A DNA stretch of 64,000 nucleotides, taken from NCBI GenBank assembly GCA_964512635.1, contig CAZEJB010000009.1, forward strand, positions 1 through 64,000. Reading direction: 5' to 3'. Source of the stretch: JADZFO01 sp964512635. GTDB taxonomy: Bacteria > 4484-113 > JAFGCY01. A model generated the notes under the pieces. It was not told the origin of the DNA and made no database searches. It worked only from the letters and a program-made list of their open reading frames with translations. Every line of letters begins with the position of its first letter. Position 1 is the first letter of the stretch. Both the position numbers and the translations under genes were made by a program. Positions 1 through 9,037 of the stretch are shown piece after piece.

Positions 1-149
1 TAGACCTATTCTGGAGTTCATTAGCTCAGGAGTTTACGGCGCCGACCCACCGGACAGCTCTCCGAGCGGCGGGCGTGGCGGAGTCGGGTTCATTTGAGAA
101 GCGGCAGAGGCATGATTTAGTCAGGCTGGAAGCGGCTTCCAGTCCCTTG

Positions 150-188
150 CTGCCCCTTATCCGTAATCAGGGCCTTAGTAAGGGGCAG
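150..188. other. stem-loop in noncoding DNA
   Basis: Perfect 10-bp inverted repeat (ctgcccctta at 150-159, taaggggcag at 179-188) with a 19-nt loop. It could be the terminator or processed 3' end of a gene lying before the window, but there is no strong T tract. The remaining sequence in 1-300 shows nothing I recognise. Confidence 0.4.
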
Positions 189-303
189 ATTGAGCTTTGT
201 TTCTGGCTGTGTTAGTTTGTGTAGGACTTCGGATAGCTTCAAGCAAGGACCACCATTACAGCGGACATGCCGCCATTCGCAAGCTCATGGCGGTCCTGGC
301 TAC

Positions 304-809
304 GCGGGGCCAAGCCCCGCAGCGTCTCGGATAGATACGACGGCCGGGGACAAGCCCCGGCCCTGCGATGATGGGAGCGCAAGACAGAGTCTGGCGTAAT
401 CCTGGCGCCAGTCTATAGCCAGCGCTCCGGGGGACGGCCGCATATACATGCGGCCCTGCAGAGAATGCAGGCTAAAGCCTGCGGTCCCCAGCGGGCCGAG
501 GCTATGCTCGGCCCCTGCCGCAATCCCGCGCGCAGCCGCAGTCCTTCCGCAGCGAGCGCAGCGAAGCGCGGCCTCCGGTACGGGGCGGCAGGGATGCGGC
601 GAAAGATGGCCGCGTTCCAAAGCTGCCGGCTAAGGCCGGCGGTCCGACAGAGATGCGGAGAAGGCGTCCGGGTTCAGGAAGATGCCAGCCCATCGCTGGC
701 GGTCCCGGATGAAGCCGCCGGGGACAAGCTCCGGTCCTGCAGGACCCGGTCTGCCCCGTGGTTCACTTGTGCTAAAACGCCTGATTTTGCCGGCGGCATG
801 CGATGCCGG
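304..809. repeat. island of short palindromes with variable stems
   Basis: At least nine short palindromes lie here, at about 304-320, 342-362, 436-455, 467-482, 493-514, 625-640, 684-700, 718-734 and 790-809. Stems differ in sequence (for example gcaggctaaagcctgc at 467 and a GGCCGGGG/CCCCGGCC stem at 342), but many are followed by a similar tail, GGTCC(C) or CCCTGC, and several have a caag or taaag loop. Spacing is irregular, so this is not a CRISPR array. Reading frames that cross the island carry no recognisable domain, and I treat them as chance. Related units occur at 40596-40617, 58776-58915 and 59301-59318. Confidence 0.7.
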
Positions 810-1244
810 ACGGTCTGCCGGGGTATCCAGCTTCTGGGCAGGACTGAGGTGAGTAATGTAGAAGGACTCAGCTTGAAAGCATATGCAACTGAGCTTCAAA
901 GTCGAGATCAAACGGTCTGTGTTTCAGTATTCTCATTGAACGGAAGCAAAATGAATTCAGGCTCCAGTGCAGCAGAAAGCGCAATTGCAAAAGTGCTCAT
1001 CTCGGTCGCTTTTGGCAGCCCCAGGTTAAATCGCCCTGCTACGGACCGGTGAAAGTAGATTTTGACGTTGCTTTTGGCGCCCTGAAGTTAAAACCCGTGC
1101 TGGCCCTCAGATCCGGCCCGTCCGAGGATGTTGTTGAATGACTTGCAAAAGCATGCAAATAACAGTCTCGGCTGCTGCAGGCCGTCGGCGGGCTGGCGGG
1201 GCTTTGTGCAGCCGCGGCCCCTGGCGGGTATAGTTAGATAAGTG
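810..1244. other. noncoding stretch upstream of the CAP lipoprotein gene
   Basis: No convincing gene. Two imperfect direct copies of a gcttttggc...aggttaaa-like segment lie near 1010-1031 and 1069-1090. Short frames across them read VAFGSPRLN and VAFGALKLK, which may be remnants of a decayed duplicated coding sequence, but nothing identifiable is left. The stretch before 1245 has a TATAGT-like hexamer near 1229 and no clear ribosome binding site. Confidence 0.35.
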
Positions 1245-2150
1245 ATGGCAAGTGGGAGGGCACCGGCAGTGCTGCGCAAACTCATCCCCCTGACGCTCGC
1301 GCTGAGCGCCTGGCTGGCCTGCTCCTGTGGAGGCGGCGGTTCCGCCACCACGCCCTGGCCCAACAACCCGGGCGACGAGATCAAGGTCAATATGGCCGCC
1401 GCCACGGCGGCGGTTAACCGCCTGAATGTCTACCGCGCCCAGGCCGGTGTACCCCCGGTGACCCTCGACCTCGATCTCAGCTATGGCGCCCAGGCCCATG
1501 CGAACTACCTGGACTACAACGGCATCTCGCTGCAGGTTGTCGGCCTGTCGGCGCATGAAGAATCGCCCGCGATGCCCGGCTATACCACCGAGGGCAAGAC
1601 TGCGGCCCGCAACAGCGTGATCTATCAGGGTGTGACCGCCCTGGAGGCGATCGATAACTGGACCCGCACCTTCTATCACCGCATCGGCATGTTTGACCCT
1701 AATCTGCTGCGGGTCGGCTTCGGCTCGGCCGGCGGCTATCAGGTGATGGACATCAACCGCGGCCGGATGAAGGGACCGGGGGCCGAGTCGGCGGTGGTGG
1801 CCTATCCCGGCCCGGGGATGACTTCGGTGCCGACCTCCTTCAAGGAGGAGATCCCGATGCCGGTCGAGGACAGCAAGATGGGCATCCCGATCACGGTGGA
1901 GTTCTTCGGCAGCCTCGGCCAGAATATCGACGACGTCAGCGCGACGATCACCGACACCCGCAGCGGCAAGACAATCCCTTACTACGTCCAGCTGCCCTAC
2001 AACCCGTTGCTGCCGGACTGGCGCTACAACAATCTGGTGGCGCTGATACCGCGGGACCCGCTTCCCGGCGGCACGGTGATCGAGGTGGCGATGAGCGGGC
2101 TCATCGACGGCGAGGCCTACTCCGTGACCTGGCAGTTCTCGACGAAGTAG
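1245..2150 (+). CDS. lipoprotein with CAP/SCP domain
   Basis: A 301-residue protein with a lipoprotein signal (hydrophobic LRKLIPLTLALSAWLA followed by C-S-C-G-G-G-G). Residues about 50-190 read as a CAP (SCP/PR1-like) domain: an N-terminal LNxxRxxxGxPPxxxD helix, an AHAxYL segment, a conserved His in the SAHEE region, and the HR..MFDP..LRVGFG segment before the last strand. About 110 residues follow as a probable beta-rich tail that I do not recognise. The family is secreted, with diverse and mostly unknown bacterial roles. ATG 1245 is chosen over the adjoining GTG 1242. There is no clear Shine-Dalgarno, so the start is less certain than the product. Confidence 0.75.
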   Translation: MASGRAPAVLRKLIPLTLALSAWLACSCGGGGSATTPWPNNPGDEIKVNMAAATAAVNRLNVYRAQAGVPPVTLDLDLSYGAQAHANYLDYNGISLQVVGLSAHEESPAMPGYTTEGKTAARNSVIYQGVTALEAIDNWTRTFYHRIGMFDPNLLRVGFGSAGGYQVMDINRGRMKGPGAESAVVAYPGPGMTSVPTSFKEEIPMPVEDSKMGIPITVEFFGSLGQNIDDVSATITDTRSGKTIPYYVQLPYNPLLPDWRYNNLVALIPRDPLPGGTVIEVAMSGLIDGEAYSVTWQFSTK

Positions 2151-2290
2151 GCAGCGGCCCGCAAGTGCCCCGGGCCCGCCGTCAAGGGGCGGCGCAGGGC
2201 AAATCGTGCTAGCATGGTCAGATTCCCTGGCTCGCTTACATCCTGCTGGGCGCCTTCTGCGCGCTGGTCAGCTTCCTGCTGACGCCCGCC

Positions 2291-3268
2291 GTGCTGCGCG
2301 TCTGCCGGCGGCATGGCGCCTTCGACCCGCCGGATGCCCGCAAGATCCACAAACGCTCGATCCCCCGGATGGGGGGAGTGGCGCTGTTCTCGGCGATCAG
2401 CCTCGGCCTGACCGCAGCGGTGGTCGGGGCCTTCCTTGACTGGTTCAGCCTCGAGGTCAGCCAGTCGGCCCTGGTGCCGCCGATCTATGTCGGGCTCTGC
2501 GGCTTCTTTTTCATCGGCTTCTTTGACGACATCAAGTCGATCCCGGCGCTGCCCCGGCTGCTGGCCCAGCTCGCTGTGGCCGGCCTGGTGGTCTGGCTCA
2601 GCGGCGGCGCGGTCAGCATCGGCGCCATCCTCGGCCATCCGCTCAGCCCGCTGGTCGGCGGTATCTGCACGGTGCTGTGGATTGTCGGCGTGGTCAACAC
2701 CTTCAACTGGATCGACGGCCTCGACGGCCTGTCCAGCGGGGTGGCCCTGATCGCCGCCTCGGGCTTTCTGGCCCTGGCCCTGCTGCATCCCAGCCTGCCC
2801 AACGCCATCCTCTGCGGCACCATCGCCGCAGTGCTGATCGGCTCGGTGCTGGGCTTCCTGCCGCACAATTTCTATCCGGCGAAGATCTTCGTCGGCGACG
2901 GCGGGGCTTTCTCGCTGGGCTATTTGCTGGCGGTGACCAGCGTCGTCGGCCTGTTCAAACAGGCGGCCCTGATCAGCTTCTGGATCCCGATTGCGCTAAT
3001 GGCCCTGCCGATCTTCGACACGGCCTTTGCCATCCTGCGCCGCCTGTTTAAGGGCCAGAACCCGCTGAAGCCCGACAACCGCCATATCCACCACCGGCTG
3101 CTGTCGCTGCTTTCGGCGCGCTACAGTGCCCGGATCGACAGCGAAGAGCTGAGCCTGTCCGACCAGGAATGGGTACACTCCAAGGCCCACCCCAGGACGG
3201 TGCTGGTGCTGTATGCCATTACGGCGGCCGGGGCGCTGGTTGCAGTCTGGCTGGGAGGCCGGGGATGA
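2291..3268 (+). CDS. wecA: WecA/TagO/MraY-family polyprenyl-phosphate sugar-1-phosphate transferase
   Basis: Integral membrane enzyme of the family that moves a HexNAc-1-phosphate from a UDP-sugar to undecaprenyl phosphate, starting surface glycan synthesis. Visible signatures are KIHKRSIPRMGG near the N-terminus, FFDDIKS, NTFNWIDGLDGLSSG, FVGDGGA and the late HIHHRLL histidine motif, with several hydrophobic helices between. The GTG start lacks the first transmembrane helix. The same frame is open from 2213 and encodes a good helix (PWLAYILLGAFCALVSFLL) but has no ATG, GTG or TTG there; the possible starts are ATT 2222 or CTG 2243/2246. It overlaps wecB by 4 nt (ATGA), so the two are translationally coupled. 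The WecA/TagO assignment is firm; the exact sugar is unknown. Confidence 0.85.
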   Translation: MLRVCRRHGAFDPPDARKIHKRSIPRMGGVALFSAISLGLTAAVVGAFLDWFSLEVSQSALVPPIYVGLCGFFFIGFFDDIKSIPALPRLLAQLAVAGLVVWLSGGAVSIGAILGHPLSPLVGGICTVLWIVGVVNTFNWIDGLDGLSSGVALIAASGFLALALLHPSLPNAILCGTIAAVLIGSVLGFLPHNFYPAKIFVGDGGAFSLGYLLAVTSVVGLFKQAALISFWIPIALMALPIFDTAFAILRRLFKGQNPLKPDNRHIHHRLLSLLSARYSARIDSEELSLSDQEWVHSKAHPRTVLVLYAITAAGALVAVWLGGRG

Positions 3269-4458
3269 CCAGGCCGGTTGTAGCCACAGTCTTCGGTACC
3301 CGGCCCGAGGCCATCAAGATGGCCCCGGTAGTGCTGGCTTTCCTCGGCGATCCGCAGCTGGAGCACCGGCTGGTGGTTACCGCCCAGCACCGCGGTCTGC
3401 TGGACGAGGTGCTGGAGCTGTTTGCGCTGCGCCCGGACCATGACCTTGACCTGATGCGGGAGCGCCAGAGCCTCGAGCACGTTACCAGCGGGGCCCTGAG
3501 CGGCCTTTGTGACTACTTCCGCCAGATCCAGCCGGCCTTTGTGCTGGTGCACGGTGATACGACGACGACCTTTGCCGCCAGCCTGGCCGCGTTCTACTGC
3601 GGCGTTCCGGTGGGGCATGTTGAGGCCGGGCTGCGCACCAGTGACCTGCGGCGGCCCTTTCCCGAGGAGGCCAACCGCCGCCTGACCGACCTGCTGGCGA
3701 CGCACTACTACTGCCCAACGCATGGCGCGGCGGTCAACCTGCTGGCCAACCGTGACTATCGCGGCGAGATATTTATCACAGGCAACACCGCGCTGGACAG
3801 TGTGCGCCTGGTCTACGAGCGTGAGTATTCCTTTGCTGACGGCCGCCTCGCCGAGTTCGCGCTGCACAGCGGACCGCGCCTGCTGGTCACGGCGCACCGC
3901 CGCGAAAACTGGGGCGCGCCGATGGCCGAGATTTGCCGCGGCCTGCTCGCGGCGCTGGAGGAACACCCCAGCGCACACCTGTGCTTCTGCTGGCACCCGA
4001 ACCCCGCCGTGCGCGAGGTGGTCGGCCCGCTGCTGGGAGAGCACCCCCGGGTGCTGCTGATCGACCCGCCGCGCTATGACGCCTTTATCAACCTGCTGGG
4101 CTGCGCCGATCTGGTGCTTTCCGACAGCGGCGGGATTCAGGAAGAGGTGACCCAGCTGCGGCGCTTCGCGCTGGTCCTGCGGGATGAGACCGAGCGCCCG
4201 GAAGCCATCGATGCCGGCTTTGCCCGCGTGATTGGCACCCGCGCCGAATCCGTGCGTCAGGCTGTGGCCGACTACCTGCCGCGGTGTCTGGCCGGCAGCC
4301 GCCACGGCTCGGGCGGCCACACGATGGATGTGTTGCCCCTGCCGGCTGCGGATGCCCGCAGCCCCTTTGGCGACGGCCACAGCGCCGGCCGCATCCGCCA
4401 GGCGGTGCGCTATGCCCTCGGCCTTGAGGCCGCCGGCCCAGCGGATTACGGGGTTTAG
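3265..4458 (+). CDS. wecB: UDP-N-acetylglucosamine 2-epimerase (non-hydrolysing)
   Basis: A 397-residue cytoplasmic enzyme interconverting UDP-GlcNAc and UDP-ManNAc for surface polysaccharide synthesis. Family signatures run the full length: GTRPEAIKMAP at the N-terminus, HGDTTT, GHVEAGLR, RPFPEEANRR, TAHRRENWG, HPNP and SDSGGIQEE in the UDP-binding C-terminal lobe. The ATG at 3265 overlaps the stop of the wecA-like gene, and the N-terminus beginning MTRPVVATVFGTRPE fits the usual start of the family. In-frame codons upstream from 3169 lie inside wecA and are rejected. Together the pair suggests a ManNAc-containing glycan anchored on undecaprenyl phosphate; the downstream transferases are not in this window. 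Confidence 0.92.
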   Translation: MTRPVVATVFGTRPEAIKMAPVVLAFLGDPQLEHRLVVTAQHRGLLDEVLELFALRPDHDLDLMRERQSLEHVTSGALSGLCDYFRQIQPAFVLVHGDTTTTFAASLAAFYCGVPVGHVEAGLRTSDLRRPFPEEANRRLTDLLATHYYCPTHGAAVNLLANRDYRGEIFITGNTALDSVRLVYEREYSFADGRLAEFALHSGPRLLVTAHRRENWGAPMAEICRGLLAALEEHPSAHLCFCWHPNPAVREVVGPLLGEHPRVLLIDPPRYDAFINLLGCADLVLSDSGGIQEEVTQLRRFALVLRDETERPEAIDAGFARVIGTRAESVRQAVADYLPRCLAGSRHGSGGHTMDVLPLPAADARSPFGDGHSAGRIRQAVRYALGLEAAGPADYGV

Positions 4459-4461
4459 GTT

Positions 4462-4615
4462 TCAGGGGATAGGGGCCAGGGGACAGCAAGACGGTGCTGC
4501 TCTGATATCTCCCCACGCTGTCCGCTGTTCCCTGTCACCTCTCTTCTTTCTGTCCCGGGTAACATGTTTCCTGCAACTTCACTTCTTCCTGTCCCCTGTT
4601 ACCTGTCCCCTGTAA
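4462..4615. repeat. CTGTCCCCTG-type inverted and direct short repeats
   Basis: Right after wecB lies aggggccaggggacag (about 4470-4485), and inverted and tandem copies of ctgtcccctg with gttacc spacers lie at about 4590-4615, with degenerate copies between (ctgtccgctg, cctgtcacct). The region separates wecB from gap and codes for nothing I can support. Confidence 0.5.
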
Positions 4616-4634
4616 CCTCCCACTCGGCGGTCGA

Positions 4635-4640
4635 TATAAT
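4635..4640 (+). promoter_or_regulatory. candidate -10 box for gap
   Basis: A perfect TATAAT, 44 nt before the gap start codon, in otherwise GC-rich DNA. No convincing -35 box is seen. The putative ribosome binding site (gcaggagggg, around 4668-4677) follows downstream. Confidence 0.4.
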
Positions 4641-4684
4641 TCCGGCAGCCTTGGCGGCTTTTGCCGCCGCAGGAGGGGACTCTC

Positions 4685-5815
4685 ATGGCAATCCGCATTG
4701 GCATCAACGGCTTTGGCCGCATCGGCCGCATCGTCACCCGCATTGCGCACGTTGATCCGCGCATTGAAGTAGTGGCGGTCAACGACCTCGTGGACGCGGC
4801 GACCAACGCCCATCTGTTCAAGTACGACTCAACCTATGGCCGCTTTCAGGGCACTGTCGAGGTCCAGGGCGGCGAGTTTGTGATCAACGGAAATCCGGTC
4901 AGGGTCTTCTCCAGCAAGGATCCGGCGGCGATTCCCTGGGGCGACCTTGGTGTCGATTATGTGGTCGAGAGCACCGGCGTCTTCACCAACGTCGAGGAGT
5001 GCTCCAAGCATATTGCCGGCGGGGCGCGGAGGGTGCTGCTCAGCGCGCCGGCCAAGGGCGAGATGCCGACCTATGTGATGGGCGTCAACCAGCAGCAGTG
5101 GGCCGCTGACGGCCACCCCGCCGTGGTCTCCAACGCCTCCTGCACCACCAACTGCCTGGCGCCGATGGTGAAGGTGCTGCATGACAGCTTCGGCCTGCGA
5201 CGGGGCCTCATGAACACGATCCACAGCTATACCAATGACCAGCGCCTGCTGGACAAGGACCACAAGGACCTGCGCCGCGCCCGCGCTGCCGCGGTCAACA
5301 TCATCCCGACGACCACCGGCGCAGCCAAGGCCGTGGCCCTGGTTATCCCTGAGCTCAAGGGCCGTCTGGACGGCTTCTCGCTGCGCGTACCGACGGTGGT
5401 CGGCAGCGCGGTGGACATCACCTGCGAGCTGGATAAGTCCACCAGCAAGGAAGAGATCAACGAGCGTCTGCGCGAGGCGATGCGCGGTGCCCTCAAGGGC
5501 ATCCTCTTTGTCACGGACGAGCCCATCGTCTCCAGTGACATCATCGGCGACACCAACAGCTGCATTGTGGACGCAGCGCTGACGACGGTGATCAACGGCA
5601 ACTTCGCCAAGGTTGTCGGCTGGTACGACAACGAGTGGGGCTACAGCCAGCGCTGCGTAGACCTGATTGCCCACATGGAGCAGGTCGCACCGGCGAAGGG
5701 CTCGACCGGCGGAGGGGCCAAGGGAGCGGATGGCGGCGCTCAGTGGCAGGCTCTGGCGCGCGAGGACAGCGCGAAGAATGACCCGACACCAAACAAGCCG
5801 CCGGCCGGCTGGTAG
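4685..5815 (+). CDS. gap: glyceraldehyde-3-phosphate dehydrogenase
   Basis: Catalyses phosphorylating oxidation of glyceraldehyde 3-phosphate with NAD in glycolysis/gluconeogenesis. The Rossmann motif GINGFGRIGR starts at residue 6, and the catalytic Cys is residue 153 in SNASCTTNC, followed by HSYTNDQ and the conserved C-terminal WYDNEWGYS. The core ends near residue 340. About 35 extra residues rich in Gly, Lys and Ala follow (KGSTGGGAKGADGG...), absent from typical 330-340-residue enzymes. ATG 4685 is supported by an AGGAGGGG ribosome binding site and by the family N-terminus MAIRIGINGFG. It is a single gene with its own candidate promoter, converging on the lipoprotein gene at 5852. Confidence 0.95.
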   Translation: MAIRIGINGFGRIGRIVTRIAHVDPRIEVVAVNDLVDAATNAHLFKYDSTYGRFQGTVEVQGGEFVINGNPVRVFSSKDPAAIPWGDLGVDYVVESTGVFTNVEECSKHIAGGARRVLLSAPAKGEMPTYVMGVNQQQWAADGHPAVVSNASCTTNCLAPMVKVLHDSFGLRRGLMNTIHSYTNDQRLLDKDHKDLRRARAAAVNIIPTTTGAAKAVALVIPELKGRLDGFSLRVPTVVGSAVDITCELDKSTSKEEINERLREAMRGALKGILFVTDEPIVSSDIIGDTNSCIVDAALTTVINGNFAKVVGWYDNEWGYSQRCVDLIAHMEQVAPAKGSTGGGAKGADGGAQWQALAREDSAKNDPTPNKPPAGW

Positions 5816-5851
5816 CAACAGCCGTTAAATGGTGGCCGGCAGGCCAGAGTC

Positions 5852-7099
5852 TCAGGGCAGCTCGTCAGCTGGTGCGGCGGCCTGCTCAGGCGCGCTCGCT
5901 TCCGGCAGGGTCGCGGCATACTCAAAGACGTCCATCTCAACTGCGGGGTTGGGCCAGACGTTCTCCCATTGCCGCGCCAGTTCGCGCTGGCGCACCGAGA
6001 TGCAGCGCGTCAGCAGCTCGTCGAGCTGGCGGTAGAACTCCAGCCGCGCGAGTGAGATCTCGACGGCTTCCTTGCGGTGGCCTTTGAGGTTGCGGTCCTT
6101 CTGACCGCTCAGCGAAGGCAGCTTGCCGCTGCGCAGCTTGTCCCAGACCTGCCGGCGGCTGAGCGCGCCCTTAGGCGCAGCTTCCCCCTGGCGCGGCAGC
6201 TCCAGCAGTTCCTCCAGCTTGTAGCCGGTCAGCGTTTCAAAGCGGGTCAGCTCCGCTTCGATGCCGAGGTCGAGCTCATAACGCGCGGCCAGTGTATCTT
6301 CAAGGGCTGTAAGCTGGCTTGCCACGGCACTGGCGTATTCCGGCGCCGCCGGAGCACTTTCAGATCCGGCTGCGGACTGCGCCTGACGCCCGAGGTAAAG
6401 CGAGGCCAGGCGGCCGTAGGCAGCATCGTGATACTGCAGCAGCGCTGTGATGTGCTCCTGTTCAAGCTGCTGCGCCGCCAGCCTGGCCGCGTCGCTGGCG
6501 GCCTCCTTGCCGTTCTCGCTGTTTGCAGCAGCTTCGGCGGCGATCTGCGCGTCAAAGTCAGCACGACGCAGGCGGTCAATCTCGACCTCAAGGTCCCAGG
6601 CCAGCGTGTTTGCCGGCCAGAGAGTCTGCCACTTAAGCTGCAGCGCCTGGATGCCGCCCTCAAAGCCGGCACGCTGTTGACGCCACTGATCGAGCCGGAC
6701 AGCATTGGCATCAATGGCCTTGCTCAGCTCTGGCGTCAGCCGCGTCAATTCAGCGCCGTTGCGCTGGCCAAGCGCCGCGGCGACTTCCCGCACCAGCTTG
6801 ACTGAGCTGACGCTCTGGTCCTGCAGCGCCTGCCAGGCATCCGCCTGCTGCTGCTGCGCCTCGTAGGCCTGTTTGTAGAGCGGCTCGATCTCAGCGCGGC
6901 ACTCCCTGGGCGGACCTGGCTTGCGCGGGTAGTCGATGCCGCTCACGCCGTAAGCCTCGCGGCGCGCCAACACTTCAAGGCGACTATTGTGGTACCGCGT
7001 CAGCGCCTGCTCGTGCCAATGGCGCGTGAGGCCGCAGCCAGTGGCCAGCAGCACGAAGCCGCTGAGAAGCAGGGATAAGCTGAGGGCGCGCCAGCGCAT
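5852..7099 (-). CDS. lipoprotein with long helical/coiled-coil body, unknown function
   Basis: A 415-residue protein. The signal peptide ends in a strong lipobox (LLATGC), so it is probably a lipid-anchored envelope protein. The rest is rich in Ala, Gln, Glu, Leu and Arg with heptad-like stretches (residues about 75-240 and 270-300), consistent with a mostly alpha-helical or coiled-coil fold. The C-terminus is a Pro/Ala-rich tail. I recognise no domain. It lies 46 nt downstream of the M3 peptidase gene on the same strand and may be co-transcribed with it. Confidence 0.7.
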   Translation of the reverse strand: MRWRALSLSLLLSGFVLLATGCGLTRHWHEQALTRYHNSRLEVLARREAYGVSGIDYPRKPGPPRECRAEIEPLYKQAYEAQQQQADAWQALQDQSVSSVKLVREVAAALGQRNGAELTRLTPELSKAIDANAVRLDQWRQQRAGFEGGIQALQLKWQTLWPANTLAWDLEVEIDRLRRADFDAQIAAEAAANSENGKEAASDAARLAAQQLEQEHITALLQYHDAAYGRLASLYLGRQAQSAAGSESAPAAPEYASAVASQLTALEDTLAARYELDLGIEAELTRFETLTGYKLEELLELPRQGEAAPKGALSRRQVWDKLRSGKLPSLSGQKDRNLKGHRKEAVEISLARLEFYRQLDELLTRCISVRQRELARQWENVWPNPAVEMDVFEYAATLPEASAPEQAAAPADELP

Positions 7100-7145
7100 G
7101 GGCAGCTATTGTAGCGAGGCCCTGGAAGCAAAGCCTGGCGCGCGC

Positions 7146-8879
7146 CTAGTGGCCCTCAGCAATCGGCTCCAGTTCGGCGATGGCTGCAGCAATTCCCTGC
7201 ACCGCTGCGCCAAAGGTAGCTTCATCAAAAGACAGCTTGATACTGGCAGCCTTGTAGAGATCCGGCAGGCTGGTCGTGCCGCCCAGCGCAAGTCCGCGCT
7301 TATAGCTGGCCAGTGCGCCCGGCGCATCACTCAGACTGTTCTGCCAGACCTGGGTTGCGCCAAGCTGGGCGATGCCGTACTCGATGTAATAGAAGGGTAC
7401 GACGTAGTAGTGCAGCACGCGCTGCCAGTGCCAGTCGCGCCACTTTTCAAGGCCGCTGAAATCGATCGCCGGGAAGTAGCGGCTCCACAGCTCGCCAAAG
7501 ACTTTTGAGCAGTTCTCCGCATTGCGGCTCTCAGCCGGGTTCTCATAGATCCAGTGCTGGAAGGCATCACCGGCGGCGACCATGGCCCAGATGTAAAGGA
7601 TGCGGTCGAAGTGTTCGATGCGCGCCCTGGCGGCATCCTTGGCGCTGTAGAAGCCGCCGCGGTCGGTGGTCAGATAAGGCCCGGCCAGCAGCTCCATGGC
7701 CATGCTGGCAACCTCGCAGAACTCCATATATGAACCGCGCTGGATGGCGTAGGGCAGGCCATAGCAGGCAAAGTTGTGGAAGGCGTGGCCAGCCTCATGG
7801 AAGAGGGTCTGGACATCGTCGTGGATGCCCACGGAGTTCATGAAGATATGCGGCTTGCGGATGACGGGATACTCGCTGCACCAGCCGCCGGGCGACTTGC
7901 CAGGACGGTTGGCCAGGTCAAGCTGCTCGCCGTGCAGGGAGCGGAACTCGGATCCCAGCTCCGGGTCGAGCTGCTCAAAGATGCCGGCGCAGCGCTCTTC
8001 AAGCTCGCTGACATCGCTGAAGGGGCGCAGTGGCTGACGCTGCAGCGGGTCGGCGGTGACATCCCAGGGTCGCAGGCTGTCGACGCCGAGGCGCTCGGCC
8101 AGGCGGCGCATCCGCTGAGCCAGATAAGGCACCACGGTGGCCTCGACACTGCGGGCATAGGCATAGCAGTCGTCCGGGCTGTAGTCGAAGCGGTTCTTCA
8201 GCGGCCAGAGGTAGTCGCGGAAGTTGGCGCAGCCGGCGTTGGACGCCATCTGCACCCGCAGGTCAACCAGCTTGGCCCAGATGTCATTAAGCGCAGTGCG
8301 GTCCTGCTCCACCCGCTGCACTGCGGCCATGTAGGCCGCCTCGCGCCGCGAGCGGTCCGGGTCCATCTGCAGGGGACGCAGCTCAGCCAGGGTCACCTCG
8401 CGGCCCTCGAAACTGACGCTCATTGAGCCGGAGATGCGGTTGTATTCGTTCTCCAGTTTGGACTCTTCGACCTGCAGGGCGACATTGTCTTCGCGGAAGC
8501 GCTCGGCCTCAGCGCGCATGGAACGCAGGGGAAACTCCAGCCCGGGGCTGCTGAGGCCGGAGGCCAGCAGCTTCTCCTTGAGGCGCTGGCCGGCCACATA
8601 GGCCTGCGGCAGCACTTCGGCCTGATGCTGTTCCAAGCGCCGACGGTTCTCTTCAACCCGTGTGTCTGCACCGTTGATGTTGCGCAGCCGCGAGCTGTGC
8701 TCATGGATCAGGTCGTTGATCCGGCTGTGGTCGCTGAGCCACTGGTCCAGGCTGTCGCCGTCCAGCTCGCGCTCTTCAAGCGCTGCATAGAAGGGGGCGT
8801 AGTTCTCCCAGTTCCAGTCCAGAACGGCGAGTCCGGTGCTTGGCAGGTTGTTGAAATCCACGGAGGGCAATGCTGACAT
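7146..8879 (-). CDS. M3 family zinc metallopeptidase (oligoendopeptidase F-like)
   Basis: A 577-residue protein without a signal peptide, so cytoplasmic oligopeptide cleavage is likely. The zinc-binding HEXXH is H361-E-A-G-H365, in the family context TLFHEAGHAFH; the third ligand is expected in the downstream YMEFCEVASMAMELL segment. The long helical N-terminal half and the Tyr-rich segment near the C-terminus (VLHYYVVPFYYIEYGIAQLGA) match M3 peptidases, and length is normal for PepF-like members. An AAGGTGG ribosome binding site just upstream supports ATG 8879. Substrates cannot be read from sequence. Confidence 0.9.
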   Translation of the reverse strand: MSALPSVDFNNLPSTGLAVLDWNWENYAPFYAALEERELDGDSLDQWLSDHSRINDLIHEHSSRLRNINGADTRVEENRRRLEQHQAEVLPQAYVAGQRLKEKLLASGLSSPGLEFPLRSMRAEAERFREDNVALQVEESKLENEYNRISGSMSVSFEGREVTLAELRPLQMDPDRSRREAAYMAAVQRVEQDRTALNDIWAKLVDLRVQMASNAGCANFRDYLWPLKNRFDYSPDDCYAYARSVEATVVPYLAQRMRRLAERLGVDSLRPWDVTADPLQRQPLRPFSDVSELEERCAGIFEQLDPELGSEFRSLHGEQLDLANRPGKSPGGWCSEYPVIRKPHIFMNSVGIHDDVQTLFHEAGHAFHNFACYGLPYAIQRGSYMEFCEVASMAMELLAGPYLTTDRGGFYSAKDAARARIEHFDRILYIWAMVAAGDAFQHWIYENPAESRNAENCSKVFGELWSRYFPAIDFSGLEKWRDWHWQRVLHYYVVPFYYIEYGIAQLGATQVWQNSLSDAPGALASYKRGLALGGTTSLPDLYKAASIKLSFDEATFGAAVQGIAAAIAELEPIAEGH

Positions 8880-9037
8880 ATGTCCACCTTAGCGCCTGCC
8901 TGGAATTGAGGCAAGCGACATTGGCTGACACATATTCAGCTTATCGGCGCTTCCCCTTACAGCAGGTCGAACGCAGCTAAAGAGACCAGCGCCGCGGGAG
9001 AGGTAACTGGGCGTCTGCGCTGCGGCCTGCAGCCGTG

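Noticed and set aside
300..810. Possible CRISPR array
   Set aside because: Units are palindromes with different stems and irregular spacing; there are no constant repeats, no unique equal-length spacers and no cas genes.
465..1052. 195-residue plus-strand reading frame across the palindrome island
   Set aside because: It is composed of translated hairpin repeats, has no ribosome binding site and no recognisable domain.
4462..4684. Small gene between wecB and gap
   Set aside because: Short frames here are made of CTGTCCCCTG repeats and have no start context.
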